Translations under genes and position numbers: made by a program
NCBI GenBank assembly: GCA_008727115.1
Contig: CP044131.1
Span: 2,046,001-2,110,000 of the forward strand
Length of the DNA stretch: 64,000 nucleotides
Direction of reading: 5' to 3'
Source of the DNA: Comamonas testosteroni
GTDB taxonomy: Bacteria; Pseudomonadota; Gammaproteobacteria; Burkholderiales; Burkholderiaceae_C
Notes under the pieces: generated by a model
Databases searched by the model: none
Told to the model about the DNA's origin: nothing
The model's input: only the letters and a program-made list of their open reading frames with translations
Shown here: positions 34,768 through 45,201 of the stretch, in pieces
Layout of the letters: every line of letters starts with the position of its first letter
Position numbering within the stretch: position 1 is the first letter of the stretch

Positions 34768-35868
34768 TTGGCTAGCAGAAAAATGGCAGTGGGCTGTACG
34801 GCTCTGGTGATGGGAAGTGCCGTACAGGCGGGAGGTCTGGATAGAACGGGGCAAAGTCTGGATCCCCTGTTTGCCAAAGGCAATGTGCTGATGGTGGATG
34901 CCTATCGCACTCGCCCTCACATCAAAGGCACAGACATACTGGGGCGCTCCACCGGCCAGGTCGCAGGCGAGTATTCGCAATGGGGCTTTGCCTACAAGCA
35001 CGACTTGAGCACCCAGACCTCCATGCTCGTCATGCTGTCCCAGCCCTTCGGGCTGGACATTCACTACGGCGCTCAGCATTCACCGCTGCTGGGTGGGACC
35101 ACTTCCCGTGTCAGCACCCATGAACTCATGGGGGCACTGCGCCACCGCTGGAATGACAACTGGGCAGTGCATGGTGGCTTGCGTTTGCAGCGCTCCGAAG
35201 GTCATGTGGGCTTTACCGGTTTGGCTTTTGGTGCTGCGAGTGGCTACCGCGTGGACTTTCGCCCCAGCACCGAGCCGGGCTATCTGCTGGGCCTGAGCTA
35301 TGAGCGGCCCGATATCGCCCTGCGCATTGCCGCAACCTACTACTCGGCGGTTCATCACAAGATGAGCACCCATGAAAATCTGCTGCCTGAGCTGACCACC
35401 AGCACTTCTTCTACATCGCCCCAAAGCGTCAACCTCGACTTTCAGGTCGGCATTAGCCCCAGCACTCTGGCTTTTGGCCAGGTTCGCTGGACGCAATGGA
35501 GCCGCTTCAAGCTCAGCCCTCATCTCTTTGCAATGGCCACCAATGGTGCCAGTCTGGCGGACATGGAGGACACCACAACCCTGTCTCTGGGGCTGGGGCA
35601 GAAGCTGTCTTCACAATGGGGGGGCTTTATTGCCGTCTCATACGATCGCAAGACCGAGACCAGTGCCTTGTCTGCTTTGCGACCCAGCAATGGGCGCGTG
35701 GGCTACACGCTGGGAGTGAACTACAAGGACAAGGCCTTTGATATCACGCCCTGGATCAGTTATCAGCGCCTGGGGGCGGCCGATATTTTTCTGGCCAGCC
35801 AGCGCATTGGCAGCTTTGGCCAAAGCTCTGCCCTGGCTGCAGGCATCAAACTGGGCTATTCCTTTTAG
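34768..35868 (+). CDS. FadL-family outer-membrane transport protein
   Basis: I start at TTG 34768 because GAGAGGAAG lies just before it and the extra residues (MASRKM) give the basic N-region of a signal peptide ending near SAVQA; the ATG at 34783 has no well-placed site. The mature protein is a beta-barrel with alternating strands (GEYSQWGFAYKHDLSTQTSM, SLGLGQKLSSQWGGFIAVSY) and ends in aromatic GIKLGYSF, as outer-membrane proteins do. The FadL/TodX family passes fatty acids or aromatic hydrocarbons through the outer membrane. It is a single unit with its own terminator. Confidence 0.85.
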   Translation: MASRKMAVGCTALVMGSAVQAGGLDRTGQSLDPLFAKGNVLMVDAYRTRPHIKGTDILGRSTGQVAGEYSQWGFAYKHDLSTQTSMLVMLSQPFGLDIHYGAQHSPLLGGTTSRVSTHELMGALRHRWNDNWAVHGGLRLQRSEGHVGFTGLAFGAASGYRVDFRPSTEPGYLLGLSYERPDIALRIAATYYSAVHHKMSTHENLLPELTTSTSSTSPQSVNLDFQVGISPSTLAFGQVRWTQWSRFKLSPHLFAMATNGASLADMEDTTTLSLGLGQKLSSQWGGFIAVSYDRKTETSALSALRPSNGRVGYTLGVNYKDKAFDITPWISYQRLGAADIFLASQRIGSFGQSSALAAGIKLGYSF

Positions 35869-35914
35869 AGCCGGCCCTCGCTGTAGAAAAGCTGTTCTAC
35901 GGCATTGCAGCCCG

Positions 35915-35960
35915 CAAAAAAAGGGTTCAGACACGCACATGCGATGTCCGAACCCTTTTT
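35915..35960. terminator. Bidirectional terminator between fadL-like and epimerase genes
   Basis: AAAAGGGTTC-AGACA pairs with TGTC-CGAACCCTTTTT across a short loop, with A and T runs on both sides. Confidence 0.9.
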
Positions 35961-36003
35961 GCCGGCGATGCCGCTAGGTAATTGAGCCGATTTGAGGCGA
36001 TTT

Positions 36004-36468
36004 TTAGCTCAGCGCTGCAATCACATCGGCAGGTGCCTGCACCAGCTCGATCAGCACGCCCTCGCCCGCGATGGGGAACTCGTCATTGCTCTTGGGGTGC
36101 AAAAACGTGATGTCATAGCCCGCCGCGCCCTTGCGGATGCCGCCGGGGGCAAAGCGCACGCCGTTGGCGGTCAGCCATTCCACGGCCTTGGGCAGGTCGT
36201 CGATCCACAGGCCGATGTGGTTGAGCGGAGTGGCGTGCACGGCAGGCTTTTTCTCAATGTCCATGGGCTGCATGATGTCCACTTCGACTTTGAAAGCGCC
36301 CTTGCCCATGGCCAGGATGTCTTCGTCGACGTTCTCACGTTCGCTCTGGAAGGTGCCGGTTTGCTCCAGACCCAGCATATCCACCCACAGCTTTTTCATG
36401 CGCTGCTTGTCGGTACCGCCGATGGCGACTTGCTGAATGCCCAGAACCTTGAAAGGACGATTGCTCAT
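36004..36468 (-). CDS. VOC-fold protein, probable methylmalonyl-CoA epimerase
   Basis: ATG 36468 has AGGAG at a good distance. The 154-residue protein ([20 protein letters not shown]) has two VOC modules with [28 protein letters not shown] and VLIELVQA, which supply the metal ligands. In the propionate cluster the likely job is conversion of (2S)- to (2R)-methylmalonyl-CoA between the carboxylase and the mutase. It is less similar to classical epimerases than to other VOC proteins, so function relies on context. It ends the minus-strand cluster and is separated from ydcF by about 70 bp. Confidence 0.7.
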   Translation of the reverse strand: MSNRPFKVLGIQQVAIGGTDKQRMKKLWVDMLGLEQTGTFQSERENVDEDILAMGKGAFKVEVDIMQPMDIEKKPAVHATPLNHIGLWIDDLPKAVEWLTANGVRFAPGGIRKGAAGYDITFLHPKSNDEFPIAGEGVLIELVQAPADVIAALS

Positions 36469-36482
36469 AATAGACTCCTTGA

Positions 36483-36513
36483 TTGATAGCTGTAAGCGCA
36501 ATACAGATAAGCG
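36483..36513. repeat. Imperfect copy of the intergenic palindrome
   Basis: ATAGCTGTAAGCGC and GCGCTAGAGCT oppose each other across 10 bases between the epimerase and ydcF genes. Confidence 0.4.
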
Positions 36514-36537
36514 CTAGAGCTGGTTTTTATTGATATT

Positions 36538-37356
36538 TCAGACCTCACCCAGCAGCCAGCTGCTGGCCATCGCAAAGTATTCGCGCAGCCAGGCGTTAAA
36601 GCGTGTGGCCAGCGGTGTGGACGCGGCGACGGGATAGACATCGGTCAAATCCTGGCGCTTGGCAATATCCATGGCGCGCATCAGATGGAAATCGCTGCTG
36701 ACCATGGCCATGGGGGCATCAGCCGCCACGCCGCGCTCGGCCAGCAAGGGGCGGCTGAGCTTGAGGTTCAGTTCCGTGCTGGTGCTGAGCTTTTCCAGCA
36801 CCAGTCGATCAGATGCAATGCCGTGGCGCTGCTGCAAATAGCGAGCCATGACCTCGGCTTCGGACTCTGCCTCACCCCAGTCCACACCGCCGCAAACGGC
36901 GATCAGCGCACTGGGCTGAAGTTTGGCCAGCTCGGCAGCCGTATCCAGTCGTGCGGCCAGCACCGGGCGCGGATGGCCGTTGAGCGTGCCACTGCCCAGA
37001 ACCACGATGGATTGCACCGCAGGCACTTGCGCAGGCTGCAGGCCCAGACTGAAAAGCTGGGCCCAGAACCACAGCAGGCTCACCAGCCAGAGCGTCAGCC
37101 CAGCCCAGGCCAGCGCCCACAGCTGCGCATGCAGCGGTCTGGCTTTACGCCAGCGCTGCACGGCCTGCCATTTCCAGCTCAGCAGCAAAGCGGCCAAGCC
37201 CAGCGCCGCCGGCACCACCACGCCCACATTGAAGTGGCGCATGCTCATCAGCACCAGCGCATCCGCCAGCAAAGCTGCTCCGCATAGCAGCAGCGAGCTG
37301 CGTGCAATGCGGGTAGCCTGGCTGGATTGGGGCGGGATGGATGCTTCTGAATACAT
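36538..37356 (-). CDS. YdcF/SanA-type DUF218 membrane protein
   Basis: The 272-residue protein has two or three N-terminal membrane helices (about residues 20-60 and 80-105) and a DUF218 domain with VVLGSGTLNGHPRPVLAARL, LIAVCGGVDWGEAESEAEVM, then STSTELNLKL and MVSSDFHLMRAMDIAKR. This fold occurs in ElyC/SanA/YdcF proteins, which are linked to envelope integrity and vancomycin sensitivity and face the periplasm. Its place inside the propionate cluster is probably not functional, since it begins after a terminator. Confidence 0.82.
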   Translation of the reverse strand: MYSEASIPPQSSQATRIARSSLLLCGAALLADALVLMSMRHFNVGVVVPAALGLAALLLSWKWQAVQRWRKARPLHAQLWALAWAGLTLWLVSLLWFWAQLFSLGLQPAQVPAVQSIVVLGSGTLNGHPRPVLAARLDTAAELAKLQPSALIAVCGGVDWGEAESEAEVMARYLQQRHGIASDRLVLEKLSTSTELNLKLSRPLLAERGVAADAPMAMVSSDFHLMRAMDIAKRQDLTDVYPVAASTPLATRFNAWLREYFAMASSWLLGEV

Positions 37357-37395
37357 AGCTGGTGGCGCTTTATGGGTAAGCGCTGGAGCAGGATT
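37354..37395. repeat. Imperfect palindromic intergenic repeat
   Basis: TAGCTGGTGGCGCTT and AAGCGCTGGAGCA form an imperfect stem right at the ydcF start. Confidence 0.4.
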
Positions 37396-37426
37396 TGATC
37401 TGAATAAAAGCCGATAAAGAGAATGG

Positions 37427-37460
37427 AAAAGCCCGCACAGCCAGAGCCATGCGGGCTTTT
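37427..37460. terminator. Terminator after pccA
   Basis: AAAAGCCCGCA pairs with TGCGGGCTTTT over a 12-base loop; usable in both directions. Confidence 0.9.
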
Positions 37461-37529
37461 CACTTCAGAGCTTGATGGCCTGCGCGTTCAGCCATGTCAG
37501 CGCAGGTGGCAAGCCCCAAAGGTTTTGCA

Positions 37530-39578
37530 TCATTCAAATTCCAGAATGATGTCGTCCACGGCCAGCGAGTCACCCTTGCTGGCGCTGATCTTGCTCACCA
37601 CGCCGTCTTGCGAGGCGAACAGGATGTTTTCCATCTTCATGGCCTCGATGACGGCCAGCTTCTCGCCGGCTTGCACCTTCTGGCCGGGCTGCACCGCCAC
37701 GTCGACCAGCAGGCCTGGCATGGGCGAGAGCAGGAACTTGGACAGGTCTGGTGGAGCCTTGTAAGGCATGAGCTTGTGCAGCTCGGCACCCTTGGGCGAG
37801 AGCACCAGCACATCGGCTTGCGTGCCGTTGTGGATGACGCGCAGGGCCAGCGGGTTCTTGGCCGTGCCACGCTCGATCTGGCAGACAAAGTCCTGACCGT
37901 TGCAGTTGCCGCGCACGACCAGATCACGAATGTCGGCATTGCTGCGGAATTCGTAGGTTTTGCCGTTGATGACGACCTTGCACACGCGCGCTTCGGCATC
38001 GAAGTCGGTGACTTCGCCGCTCACATACTGGTTGTTGCCTTCGGCACCCAGCACCACGGCCGTATAGCTGTGGCCCACTTGCACGTGGTGGCCTTGCATC
38101 TGGCCGGTAATGGCCGATGCACGCGCACGGTAGCGGCGGTTGCGGAACATGGCCAGCGCGACCAGGAAGTCGGGATCCGCGTGAGGCACGTCCTCGGCGT
38201 GGAAGCCGTGGGCATAGTGCTCGGCGATGAAGCCGGTGTTGAACTCACCGCTCACAAACTTGGGGTGAGCCAGCAGCGCAGCCTGGAAAGGAATATTGGA
38301 GCTGATGCCACGGATGGCAAAACCGTTGAGGGCTTCACGGGTCTTGGCGATGGCGTCGTTGCGATCCTTGCCGTGCACGATGAGCTTGGCGATCATCGAG
38401 TCGTAGTACATGGGGATTTCGCCGCCGTCGTACACGCCGGTATCCACACGCACGCCGTTCAGGTGCTCGGTGTCGGACTGCCACATGGTCTGCTCGGGGG
38501 TCTGGAAGCGAACCAGACGGCCCGTGGAAGGAAGGAAGTTGCGGAAGGGGTCTTCGGCGTTGATACGGCACTCGATGGCCCAGCCGTTGCGCTTCACGTC
38601 TTCTTGCTTGATCGCCAGTGCTTCACCAGCAGCCACGCGAATCATCTGCTCCACTAGGTCAATGCCGGTAATGCACTCGGTCACAGGGTGTTCCACCTGC
38701 AGACGCGTGTTCATTTCCAGGAAGTAGAAGTCCTGGTCCTTGCCGACCACAAACTCCACAGTACCGGCGGACTGGTATTGCACAGCCTTGGCCAGAGCAA
38801 CAGCCTGCTCGCCCATGGCCTTGCGGGTCTCATCGCTGATGAAAGGGCTAGGCGCTTCTTCGATCACCTTCTGGTGACGGCGCTGAATCGAGCATTCGCG
38901 CTCGTTCAGGTAAATCACGTTGCCATGGCTGTCGCCCAGAATCTGGATTTCGATATGGCGGGGCTCCTGAACGAACTTCTCGATGAAGATGCGGTCATCG
39001 CCAAAGCTGTTGCGTGCTTCGTTCTGGCAAGAGGCAAAGCCTTCAAAGGCTTCCTTGTCGTTGAACGCCACGCGCAGACCCTTGCCGCCGCCGCCGGCCG
39101 AAGCCTTGATCATCACGGGGTAGCCAATGCCCTTGGCGATTTCCACCGCCTGCTCGGGGCCAGCGATGGCATCGTTGTAGCCTGGAATGGTGTTGACCTT
39201 GGCTTCACCGGCCAGCTTCTTGGAAGCGATCTTGTCGCCCATGGCCGCGATGGAGTGCGACTTGGGGCCGATGAAGGCAATGCCCTCTTCTTCGCAGCGC
39301 TTGGCAAAGCCTTCGTTTTCCGACAGGAAGCCGTAGCCGGGGTGCACGGCCTGTGCGCCGGTGGCCTTGCAGGCCTCGATGATCTTGTCACCCAGCAGAT
39401 AGGACTCGCGGCTGGGCGCAGGGCCCAGACGCACAGCCTCGTCGGCCAGCTTGACGTGGCGCGCATCCTTGTCGGCGTCGGAATAGACCGCCACGGTCTT
39501 GATGCCCATCTTGCGGGCGGTGGCGATCACGCGGCAGGCAATTTCACCGCGGTTGGCAATCAGAATCTTGGTAAACAT
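37530..39578 (-). CDS. pccA: Propionyl-CoA carboxylase, biotin-carboxylase/biotin-carrier (alpha) subunit
   Basis: The 682-residue protein starts MFTKILIANRGEIACRVIAT, the biotin-carboxylase N-domain, followed by the ATP-grasp loop KASAGGGGKGLRVA and the catalytic region FLEMNTRLQVEHPVTECITG. A middle BT domain links to the biotin carrier, where EAMKMEN places biotinyl-Lys at 648. It carboxylates biotin with ATP and bicarbonate and hands CO2 to PccB. The 28-bp gap to pccB indicates one transcript. A terminator lies about 70 bp downstream. Confidence 0.95.
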   Translation of the reverse strand: MFTKILIANRGEIACRVIATARKMGIKTVAVYSDADKDARHVKLADEAVRLGPAPSRESYLLGDKIIEACKATGAQAVHPGYGFLSENEGFAKRCEEEGIAFIGPKSHSIAAMGDKIASKKLAGEAKVNTIPGYNDAIAGPEQAVEIAKGIGYPVMIKASAGGGGKGLRVAFNDKEAFEGFASCQNEARNSFGDDRIFIEKFVQEPRHIEIQILGDSHGNVIYLNERECSIQRRHQKVIEEAPSPFISDETRKAMGEQAVALAKAVQYQSAGTVEFVVGKDQDFYFLEMNTRLQVEHPVTECITGIDLVEQMIRVAAGEALAIKQEDVKRNGWAIECRINAEDPFRNFLPSTGRLVRFQTPEQTMWQSDTEHLNGVRVDTGVYDGGEIPMYYDSMIAKLIVHGKDRNDAIAKTREALNGFAIRGISSNIPFQAALLAHPKFVSGEFNTGFIAEHYAHGFHAEDVPHADPDFLVALAMFRNRRYRARASAITGQMQGHHVQVGHSYTAVVLGAEGNNQYVSGEVTDFDAEARVCKVVINGKTYEFRSNADIRDLVVRGNCNGQDFVCQIERGTAKNPLALRVIHNGTQADVLVLSPKGAELHKLMPYKAPPDLSKFLLSPMPGLLVDVAVQPGQKVQAGEKLAVIEAMKMENILFASQDGVVSKISASKGDSLAVDDIILEFE

Positions 39579-39605
39579 GTGCGTATCTCCTGGTTCTTCT
39601 TGTTC

Positions 39606-41141
39606 TTACAGGGGGATGTTCCCGTGCTTGCGCCAGGGGTTCTCGAGCTGCTTGTTCTTGAGCATCTCCAGCGAGCGGCAGATGCGCTTGCGCGTTTCGT
39701 GCGGCTGGATGACGTCGTCGATAAAACCACGGGCACCGGCCACAAAGGGGTTGGCAAAGCGTTCTTTGTATTCGGCTTCGCGAGCGGCCAGCTTGACGGG
39801 GTCGTTCTTGTCTTCGCGGAAGATGATTTCCACCGCGCCCTTGGCACCCATCACGGCGATTTCGGCGTGGGGCCAAGCCAGGTTCACGTCACCGCGCAGG
39901 TGCTTGGAGGCCATCACGTCGTACGCGCCGCCGTAGGCCTTGCGGGTAATGACGGTGATCTTGGGCACCGTGCACTCTGCGTAGGCGTACAGCAGCTTGG
40001 CACCATGCTTGATGATGCCGCCGTATTCCTGCGAAGTACCGGGCATGAAGCCGGGCACGTCCACAAAGGTCACCACGGGGATGTTGAACGCATCGCAGAA
40101 GCGCACAAAACGCGCGGCCTTGATGGAGGACTTGATGTCCAGGCAGCCGGCCAGCACCAGAGGCTGGTTGGCCACGATGCCCACGGTCTGACCCGCCATG
40201 CGGGCAAAGCCGATGATGATGTTTTTGGCGTACTCGGGCTGCAGCTCGAAGAAGTCGCCATCGTCCACGGTCTTGAGGATCAGCTCCTTCATGTCGTAGG
40301 GCTTGTTCGCGTTCTCGGGCACCAGGGTGTCCAGCGACATTTCTGCGCGGTTCACAGGGTCGGTGCTGGGGCGAACAGGCGCTTTTTCACGGTTGTTCAG
40401 CGGCAGGTAGTTGTAGAGACGGCGCAGCATCATCAGTGCTTCAACGTCGTTCTCAAACGCCATGTCGGCCACACCACTCTTGGTGGTGTGGGTCACGGCG
40501 CCGCCCAGCTCTTCGGCGGTTACTTCTTCGTGGGTCACAGTCTTCACGACTTCGGGACCGGTCACGAACATGTACGAGCTGTCCTTGACCATGAAGATGA
40601 AGTCGGTCATGGCGGGCGAATACACGGCGCCACCGGCCGAGGGGCCCATGATCATGGAGATCTGAGGCACCACGCCCGAGGCCAGCACGTTCTTCTGGAA
40701 CACGTCGGCATAGCCACCCAGCGAGGCCACGCCTTCCTGGATACGCGCACCGCCCGAGTCGTTCAGGCCAATGACGGGAGCACCGACCTTCATGGCCTGG
40801 TCCATCACCTTGCAGATCTTCTCGGCATGGGTTTCGCTCAAAGCACCGCCGAACACGGTGAAGTCCTGGCTGAACACAAAGACCAGACGGCCGTTGATCA
40901 TGCCGTAGCCCGTGACCACGCCGTCGCCGGGGATCTTGGTCTCTTCCATGCCGAAGTCCGTGCAGCGGTGCTCCACGAACATGTCCCACTCTTCAAACGT
41001 GCCGTCATCCAGCAGCAGCTCGATGCGTTCACGCGCCGTCAGCTTCCCCTTCTTGTGCTGTGCGTCGATACGCTTTTGTCCCCCACCCAGCCGCGCGAGT
41101 TCTCGCTTGGCTTCCAGCTGCTTCAGGATATCGTCTTGCAT
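39606..41141 (-). CDS. pccB: Propionyl-CoA carboxylase, carboxyltransferase (beta) subunit
   Basis: The 511-residue subunit has the two crotonase-like halves of acyl-CoA carboxylase beta chains: [40 protein letters not shown], and [20 protein letters not shown] in the N half, with [20 protein letters not shown] and [20 protein letters not shown] in the C half. Aspartate in DVPGFMPGT is the residue typical of propionyl-CoA selectivity. It makes (S)-methylmalonyl-CoA. The start [20 protein letters not shown] lacks the long leader of acetyl-CoA types. Confidence 0.95.
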   Translation of the reverse strand: MQDDILKQLEAKRELARLGGGQKRIDAQHKKGKLTARERIELLLDDGTFEEWDMFVEHRCTDFGMEETKIPGDGVVTGYGMINGRLVFVFSQDFTVFGGALSETHAEKICKVMDQAMKVGAPVIGLNDSGGARIQEGVASLGGYADVFQKNVLASGVVPQISMIMGPSAGGAVYSPAMTDFIFMVKDSSYMFVTGPEVVKTVTHEEVTAEELGGAVTHTTKSGVADMAFENDVEALMMLRRLYNYLPLNNREKAPVRPSTDPVNRAEMSLDTLVPENANKPYDMKELILKTVDDGDFFELQPEYAKNIIIGFARMAGQTVGIVANQPLVLAGCLDIKSSIKAARFVRFCDAFNIPVVTFVDVPGFMPGTSQEYGGIIKHGAKLLYAYAECTVPKITVITRKAYGGAYDVMASKHLRGDVNLAWPHAEIAVMGAKGAVEIIFREDKNDPVKLAAREAEYKERFANPFVAGARGFIDDVIQPHETRKRICRSLEMLKNKQLENPWRKHGNIPL

Positions 41142-41189
41142 GCTTTTCCTCTAACGTGATTTGGATTGCTTGTCTCGCAAGTTGTAATG

Positions 41190-41216
41190 CGATGCTATGG
41201 TAATAAGAGCTGCTAG
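41190..41216. repeat. Half-copy of the intergenic palindrome
   Basis: GAGCTGCTAGCGCC lies between pccB and meaB; only one arm is well preserved. Confidence 0.35.
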
Positions 41217-41219
41217 CGC

Positions 41220-42224
41220 CTACTGCATTTGGGCTAGAAGCAGATTTCGTGCTGCAGTACTGGCCGCAATGCGACCGGCGGCCACATCGTCCTGAAGGAC
41301 GGGGAGCATGGCCTTGACCTGCGGATGCTTGCGAAAAGCGTCCTTCAAACCAAAGTCAATGCGCTCCCACATCCAGGCCAGCGCCTGCTTTTCGCGACGC
41401 AATGCCAGGCGGCCGTTCGTCGTCTGCATCTCCTTGAAGCTGCTGACCGCAGCCCAGAAACCATCGACGCCCTGACCCAGCAAGGCACTGATCTGCAATA
41501 CACGCGGCTGCCACAGCGCGCCAGCATTGGCGTGGTCGGGGTTCCCGTGCATGCCCAGCAGGCGCAGGCTGGATGTGATCTGGGCCTGGGCGCGGGTTGC
41601 GGCATTGGCGTCTATGTCAGCCTTGTTGATGACCACCAGGTCAGCCAGCTCCATCACACCCTTTTTGATGGCCTGCAGGTCATCGCCCGCATTGGGCAAC
41701 TGCAACACGCAGAACATATCGGTCATGCCGTGTACGGCAATCTCGCTCTGGCCCACGCCCACGGTCTCGACAATGACCACGTCGTAGCCGGCAGCTTCGC
41801 AGACCAGCATGGCTTCACGCGTTTTCTCGGCCACACCGCCTAGCGTGCCACTGCTGGGACTGGGGCGGATATAGGCTTCCATGCGCATGGAGAGATGCTC
41901 CATGCGGGTCTTGTCGCCAAGGATGGAACCGCCAGAGACGGTGGACGATGGGTCAATTGCCAGCACCGCTACGCGCAGGCCGTGCTCTATCAGATAGATA
42001 CCCAGGGCCTCGATGAAAGTGGACTTGCCGACGCCCGGCACGCCGCTGATGCCAAGGCGAAATGCCTTGCCGGTATGCGGCAGCAGAGCCGTGAGCAGAC
42101 CATCGGCCTGTTCACGGTGGTCGGTACGGGAGGATTCCAGCAAGGTAATGGCCTTTGCCATGGCCCGGCGCTGCACAGCGGGGTTGCCGTGCAGGATGCC
42201 GTCTTGCATTTGCTCAGGTGTCAC
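41220..42224 (-). CDS. meaB: MeaB, GTPase chaperone of methylmalonyl-CoA mutase
   Basis: The 334-residue G3E-type GTPase has Walker A GVPGVGKSTFIEAL, DPSSTVSGGSILGDKTRM, the switch-like ETVGVGQSEIAVHGMTD and NKAD in LVVINKADIDANAA. MeaB binds the mutase and prevents or repairs loss of its cobalamin cofactor. It starts 38 bp after the mutase stop. The C-terminal helix pair used for dimerisation is present (EKQALAWMWERIDFGLKDAF). Confidence 0.94.
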   Translation of the reverse strand: MTPEQMQDGILHGNPAVQRRAMAKAITLLESSRTDHREQADGLLTALLPHTGKAFRLGISGVPGVGKSTFIEALGIYLIEHGLRVAVLAIDPSSTVSGGSILGDKTRMEHLSMRMEAYIRPSPSSGTLGGVAEKTREAMLVCEAAGYDVVIVETVGVGQSEIAVHGMTDMFCVLQLPNAGDDLQAIKKGVMELADLVVINKADIDANAATRAQAQITSSLRLLGMHGNPDHANAGALWQPRVLQISALLGQGVDGFWAAVSSFKEMQTTNGRLALRREKQALAWMWERIDFGLKDAFRKHPQVKAMLPVLQDDVAAGRIAASTAARNLLLAQMQ

Positions 42225-42262
42225 GTCGCGATCGCCTTTGCTATCAATGCTCTACCGACCGA

Positions 42263-44437
42263 TTAAAGGCCGTTGGCCTTCTTGATCTGCTCGAGCACAT
42301 CCTTGGCGCTGGCAGGAATGGGTGTGCCGGGGCCATAAACGCCCTTGACGCCTGCGTTGTAGAGGAAGTCATAGTCCTGGGCCGGAACCACACCGCCGAC
42401 GAAGACGATGATGTCGTCTGCACCTTGCTTCTTGAGCTCGGCAATGATGGCGGGCACCAGGGTCTTATGGCCTGCAGCCAGCGTGGAAACACCCACGGCA
42501 TGCACGTCGTTCTCAATCGCCTGACGGGCGCACTCTTCGGGAGTCTGGAACAGCGGGCCCATGTCCACGTCAAAGCCCAGGTCGGCAAAGGCGGTAGCCA
42601 CGACCTTGGCGCCACGGTCGTGACCATCCTGACCCAGCTTGGCGATCATCACGCGGGGGCGACGGCCCATGGATTCGGAAGCGGCGTTGATTTCTTCCTT
42701 GAGCTTGTCCCAGCCTTCGGCGGAGTCATAAGCAGCAGCGTACACACCAGTCACCTTCTGTGTATCGGCGCGGTGGCGGCCAAAGGCTTTTTCCATCGCG
42801 TCGGAGACTTCACCCACCGTGGCGCGCAGGCGCACGGCCTTGATGGACAGATCCAGCAGGTTGCCCTCGCCGGACTCTGCTGCGGCAGTGATAGCAGCCA
42901 GCGCTGCTTCCACCTTGGCTGTATCGCGTTTTGCCTTGATATCGTTCAAACGGGCAATCTGGCTGTCGCGAACCTTGACGTTGTCCACTTCCAGAATTTC
43001 GACAGGGTCTTCCTTGGCCAGCTTGTACTTGTTGACGCCAACGATGACTTCCTTGCCGGAGTCGATACGCGCCTGCTTTTCAGCAGCAGCGGCTTCGATC
43101 TTGAGCTTGGCCCAGCCGCTGTCCACAGCTGCTGTCATGCCGCCCATGGCATCCACTTCCTCAATGATGGCCCAGGCCTTGTCGGCCATTTCCTGGGTCA
43201 GCTTTTCCATCATGTAGGAACCGGCCCAGGGGTCGATCACATTGGTGATGTGGGTTTCTTCCTGAATGATCAGCTGGGTATTGCGGGCAATGCGGGCCGA
43301 GAACTCGGTAGGCAGTGCAATGGCTTCGTCCAGCGCATTGGTGTGCAGGGACTGGGTGCCGCCGAACACGGCCGCCATGGCTTCGATGGTGGTGCGCACC
43401 ACGTTGTTGTAGGGGTCCTGCTCGGTCAGCGACCAGCCCGAAGTCTGGCTGTGCGTGCGCAGCATCAGGCTCTTGGGGTTCTTGGCGTCAAAGCCCTTCA
43501 TGATGCGGCACCACAGCAGGCGCGCGGCACGCATCTTGGCTACTTCCAGGTAGAAGTTCATGCCCACGGCCCAGAAGAAGGACAGGCGGCCCGCGAAAGC
43601 GTCCACGTCCATGCCCTTGGCAATGGCGGTCTTCACATATTCCTTGCCGTCGGCCAGGGTGAAAGCCATCTCCAGCGCCTGGTTGGCACCGGCTTCCTGC
43701 ATGTGATAGCCCGAGATCGAGATCGAGTTGAACTTGGGCATGTTCTGGCTCGTGTACTCGATGATGTCGCCAATGATCTTCATCGACGGCTTGGGCGGGT
43801 AGATATAGGTGTTGCGCACCATGAACTCTTTCAGAATGTCGTTCTGAATGGTTCCGGCGAGCTGGTCCTGCGAGACGCCCTGCTCTTCAGCCGCCACCAC
43901 ATAACCAGCCAGCACGGGCAGCACGGCGCCGTTCATGGTCATGGAGACGGACACCTTGTCCAGTGGGATCTGGTCGAACAAGACCTTCATGTCTTCGACC
44001 GAGTCAATGGCTACACCGGCCTTGCCCACGTCACCCGTCACGCGGGGATGGTCGGAGTCATAACCACGGTGCGTGGCCAGGTCGAACGCCACGGAAACGC
44101 CCTGACCGCCGGCAGCCAGCGCCTTGCGGTAGAAGGCATTGGATTCTTCGGCGGTGGAGAAACCAGCGTATTGGCGAATCGTCCAGGGGCGGCCTGCATA
44201 CATGGTGGCCTGAGGCCCGCGGATGTAGGGAGCAAAGCCCGGCAGCGTGTTGGTGAACTGCAGATCGGCCGTGTCTTCTGCCGTGTACAGCGGCTTGACG
44301 GTGATGCCGTCTGGGGTGACCCAGTTCAAATTATTAATGTCTCCTCCTGGCGAGACCTTGTTCGCAGCCTTGTTCCAGGCTTGCAGGTCAGCGGGAGCAA
44401 ATTCTTGTTGGCCCTGTGTCGGGTTCTCTTGGCTCAT
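42263..44437 (-). CDS. Methylmalonyl-CoA mutase
   Basis: The 724-residue protein carries both domains of the single-chain ScpA/Mcm type: a TIM barrel ([60 protein letters not shown]) and a C-terminal cobalamin domain with DGHDRG at 604-609, whose His606 is the lower cobalt ligand, and [11 protein letters not shown]. It rearranges (R)-methylmalonyl-CoA to succinyl-CoA through an adenosylcobalamin radical. It is the first gene of the minus-strand cluster, about 130 bp from a divergent GntR gene that probably controls it. Confidence 0.95.
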   Translation of the reverse strand: MSQENPTQGQQEFAPADLQAWNKAANKVSPGGDINNLNWVTPDGITVKPLYTAEDTADLQFTNTLPGFAPYIRGPQATMYAGRPWTIRQYAGFSTAEESNAFYRKALAAGGQGVSVAFDLATHRGYDSDHPRVTGDVGKAGVAIDSVEDMKVLFDQIPLDKVSVSMTMNGAVLPVLAGYVVAAEEQGVSQDQLAGTIQNDILKEFMVRNTYIYPPKPSMKIIGDIIEYTSQNMPKFNSISISGYHMQEAGANQALEMAFTLADGKEYVKTAIAKGMDVDAFAGRLSFFWAVGMNFYLEVAKMRAARLLWCRIMKGFDAKNPKSLMLRTHSQTSGWSLTEQDPYNNVVRTTIEAMAAVFGGTQSLHTNALDEAIALPTEFSARIARNTQLIIQEETHITNVIDPWAGSYMMEKLTQEMADKAWAIIEEVDAMGGMTAAVDSGWAKLKIEAAAAEKQARIDSGKEVIVGVNKYKLAKEDPVEILEVDNVKVRDSQIARLNDIKAKRDTAKVEAALAAITAAAESGEGNLLDLSIKAVRLRATVGEVSDAMEKAFGRHRADTQKVTGVYAAAYDSAEGWDKLKEEINAASESMGRRPRVMIAKLGQDGHDRGAKVVATAFADLGFDVDMGPLFQTPEECARQAIENDVHAVGVSTLAAGHKTLVPAIIAELKKQGADDIIVFVGGVVPAQDYDFLYNAGVKGVYGPGTPIPASAKDVLEQIKKANGL

Positions 44438-44519
44438 GTTGTCTCTCGTCTCGTGTGCGGTGCGCGCAGTGAAATATGAAATTGCGGTGAACTACCTAGA
44501 GGTGTCCCTAGTGTACATG

Positions 44520-44535
44520 ATTCATAATTATGAAT
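44520..44535. promoter_or_regulatory. Palindromic operator candidate between mutase and gntR
   Basis: ATTCATAATTATGAAT is a perfect 16-bp palindrome, 31 bp before the regulator start and about 80 bp before the mutase start. GntR/FCD proteins bind such sites. The link is inferred. Confidence 0.55.
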
Positions 44536-44565
44536 TCAAAATTTCAAGTCATATAATTACGAGTA

Positions 44566-45201
44566 ATGACAACTAAGAAACTTACGCCCAGCGCACTGTA
44601 TGAGCAGGTTGCCGAGCAACTGCGCCAACGCATCTTCCAGCGAGAGCTGGAGCCTGGGGCGTGGATAGATGAGCTCAAAATTGCAGAGGAATATGGCATT
44701 AGCCGTACCCCCTTGCGCGAAGCTCTGAAAGTGCTTGCCGCAGAGGGTCTTGTCACCATGAAGCTGCGTCGCGGCGCTTATGTGACCGAGGTGTCACGCA
44801 AAGATATTGCTGACGTCTATCACCTGTTGAGCCTGCTAGAGGCCGATGCCGCCTCGGTCGTTGCAGACAAAGCCAGCGATGAGCAATTACAACGCCTGGC
44901 CCAGACGCATGAAGAGCTTAAGCAGAACATGGGCGACGCCGAGCGCTTTTTCGCGCTTAACGAAAGCTTTCATATGCAGATCCTGGAAATTGCCGACAAT
45001 CGCTGGCGTAATCAGCTAGTTGCAGATCTGCGCAAAGTCATGAAGCTCAACCGTCATAAGTCTCTGTTCAGACAAGGTCGCATTGAAGACTCCTTGGCCG
45101 AGCACGAAGCGATCATGCAAGCCTTGCTACAGCGAAAATCTCAAATGGCAATGGACTGCGTACAAAAGCATTTCCGCAACGGCCTGAATGCCGCAATTTG
45201 A
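44566..45201 (+). CDS. GntR-family regulator with FCD domain
   Basis: The 211-residue protein has a winged helix (SALYEQVAEQLRQRIFQREL, YGISRTPLREALKVLAAEGL, VTMKLRRGAYVTEVSRKDI) and an all-helical FCD ligand domain with the metal-site histidines in FFALNESFHMQIL and LAEHEAIMQALL. Such regulators respond to small carboxylic acids. It is divergent from the methylmalonyl-CoA mutase gene and shares a palindromic site with it, so it is the likely repressor or sensor of the propionate cluster. Confidence 0.88.
   Translation: MTTKKLTPSALYEQVAEQLRQRIFQRELEPGAWIDELKIAEEYGISRTPLREALKVLAAEGLVTMKLRRGAYVTEVSRKDIADVYHLLSLLEADAASVVADKASDEQLQRLAQTHEELKQNMGDAERFFALNESFHMQILEIADNRWRNQLVADLRKVMKLNRHKSLFRQGRIEDSLAEHEAIMQALLQRKSQMAMDCVQKHFRNGLNAAI

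Noticed and set aside
38688..41159. 823-codon plus-strand open frame
   Set aside because: It is the antisense frame of pccA/pccB, His/Val/Gly-rich with no domain pattern, a GC-skew shadow.
42155..44479. 774-codon plus-strand open frame
   Set aside because: Antisense shadow of methylmalonyl-CoA mutase and meaB, with no family features.
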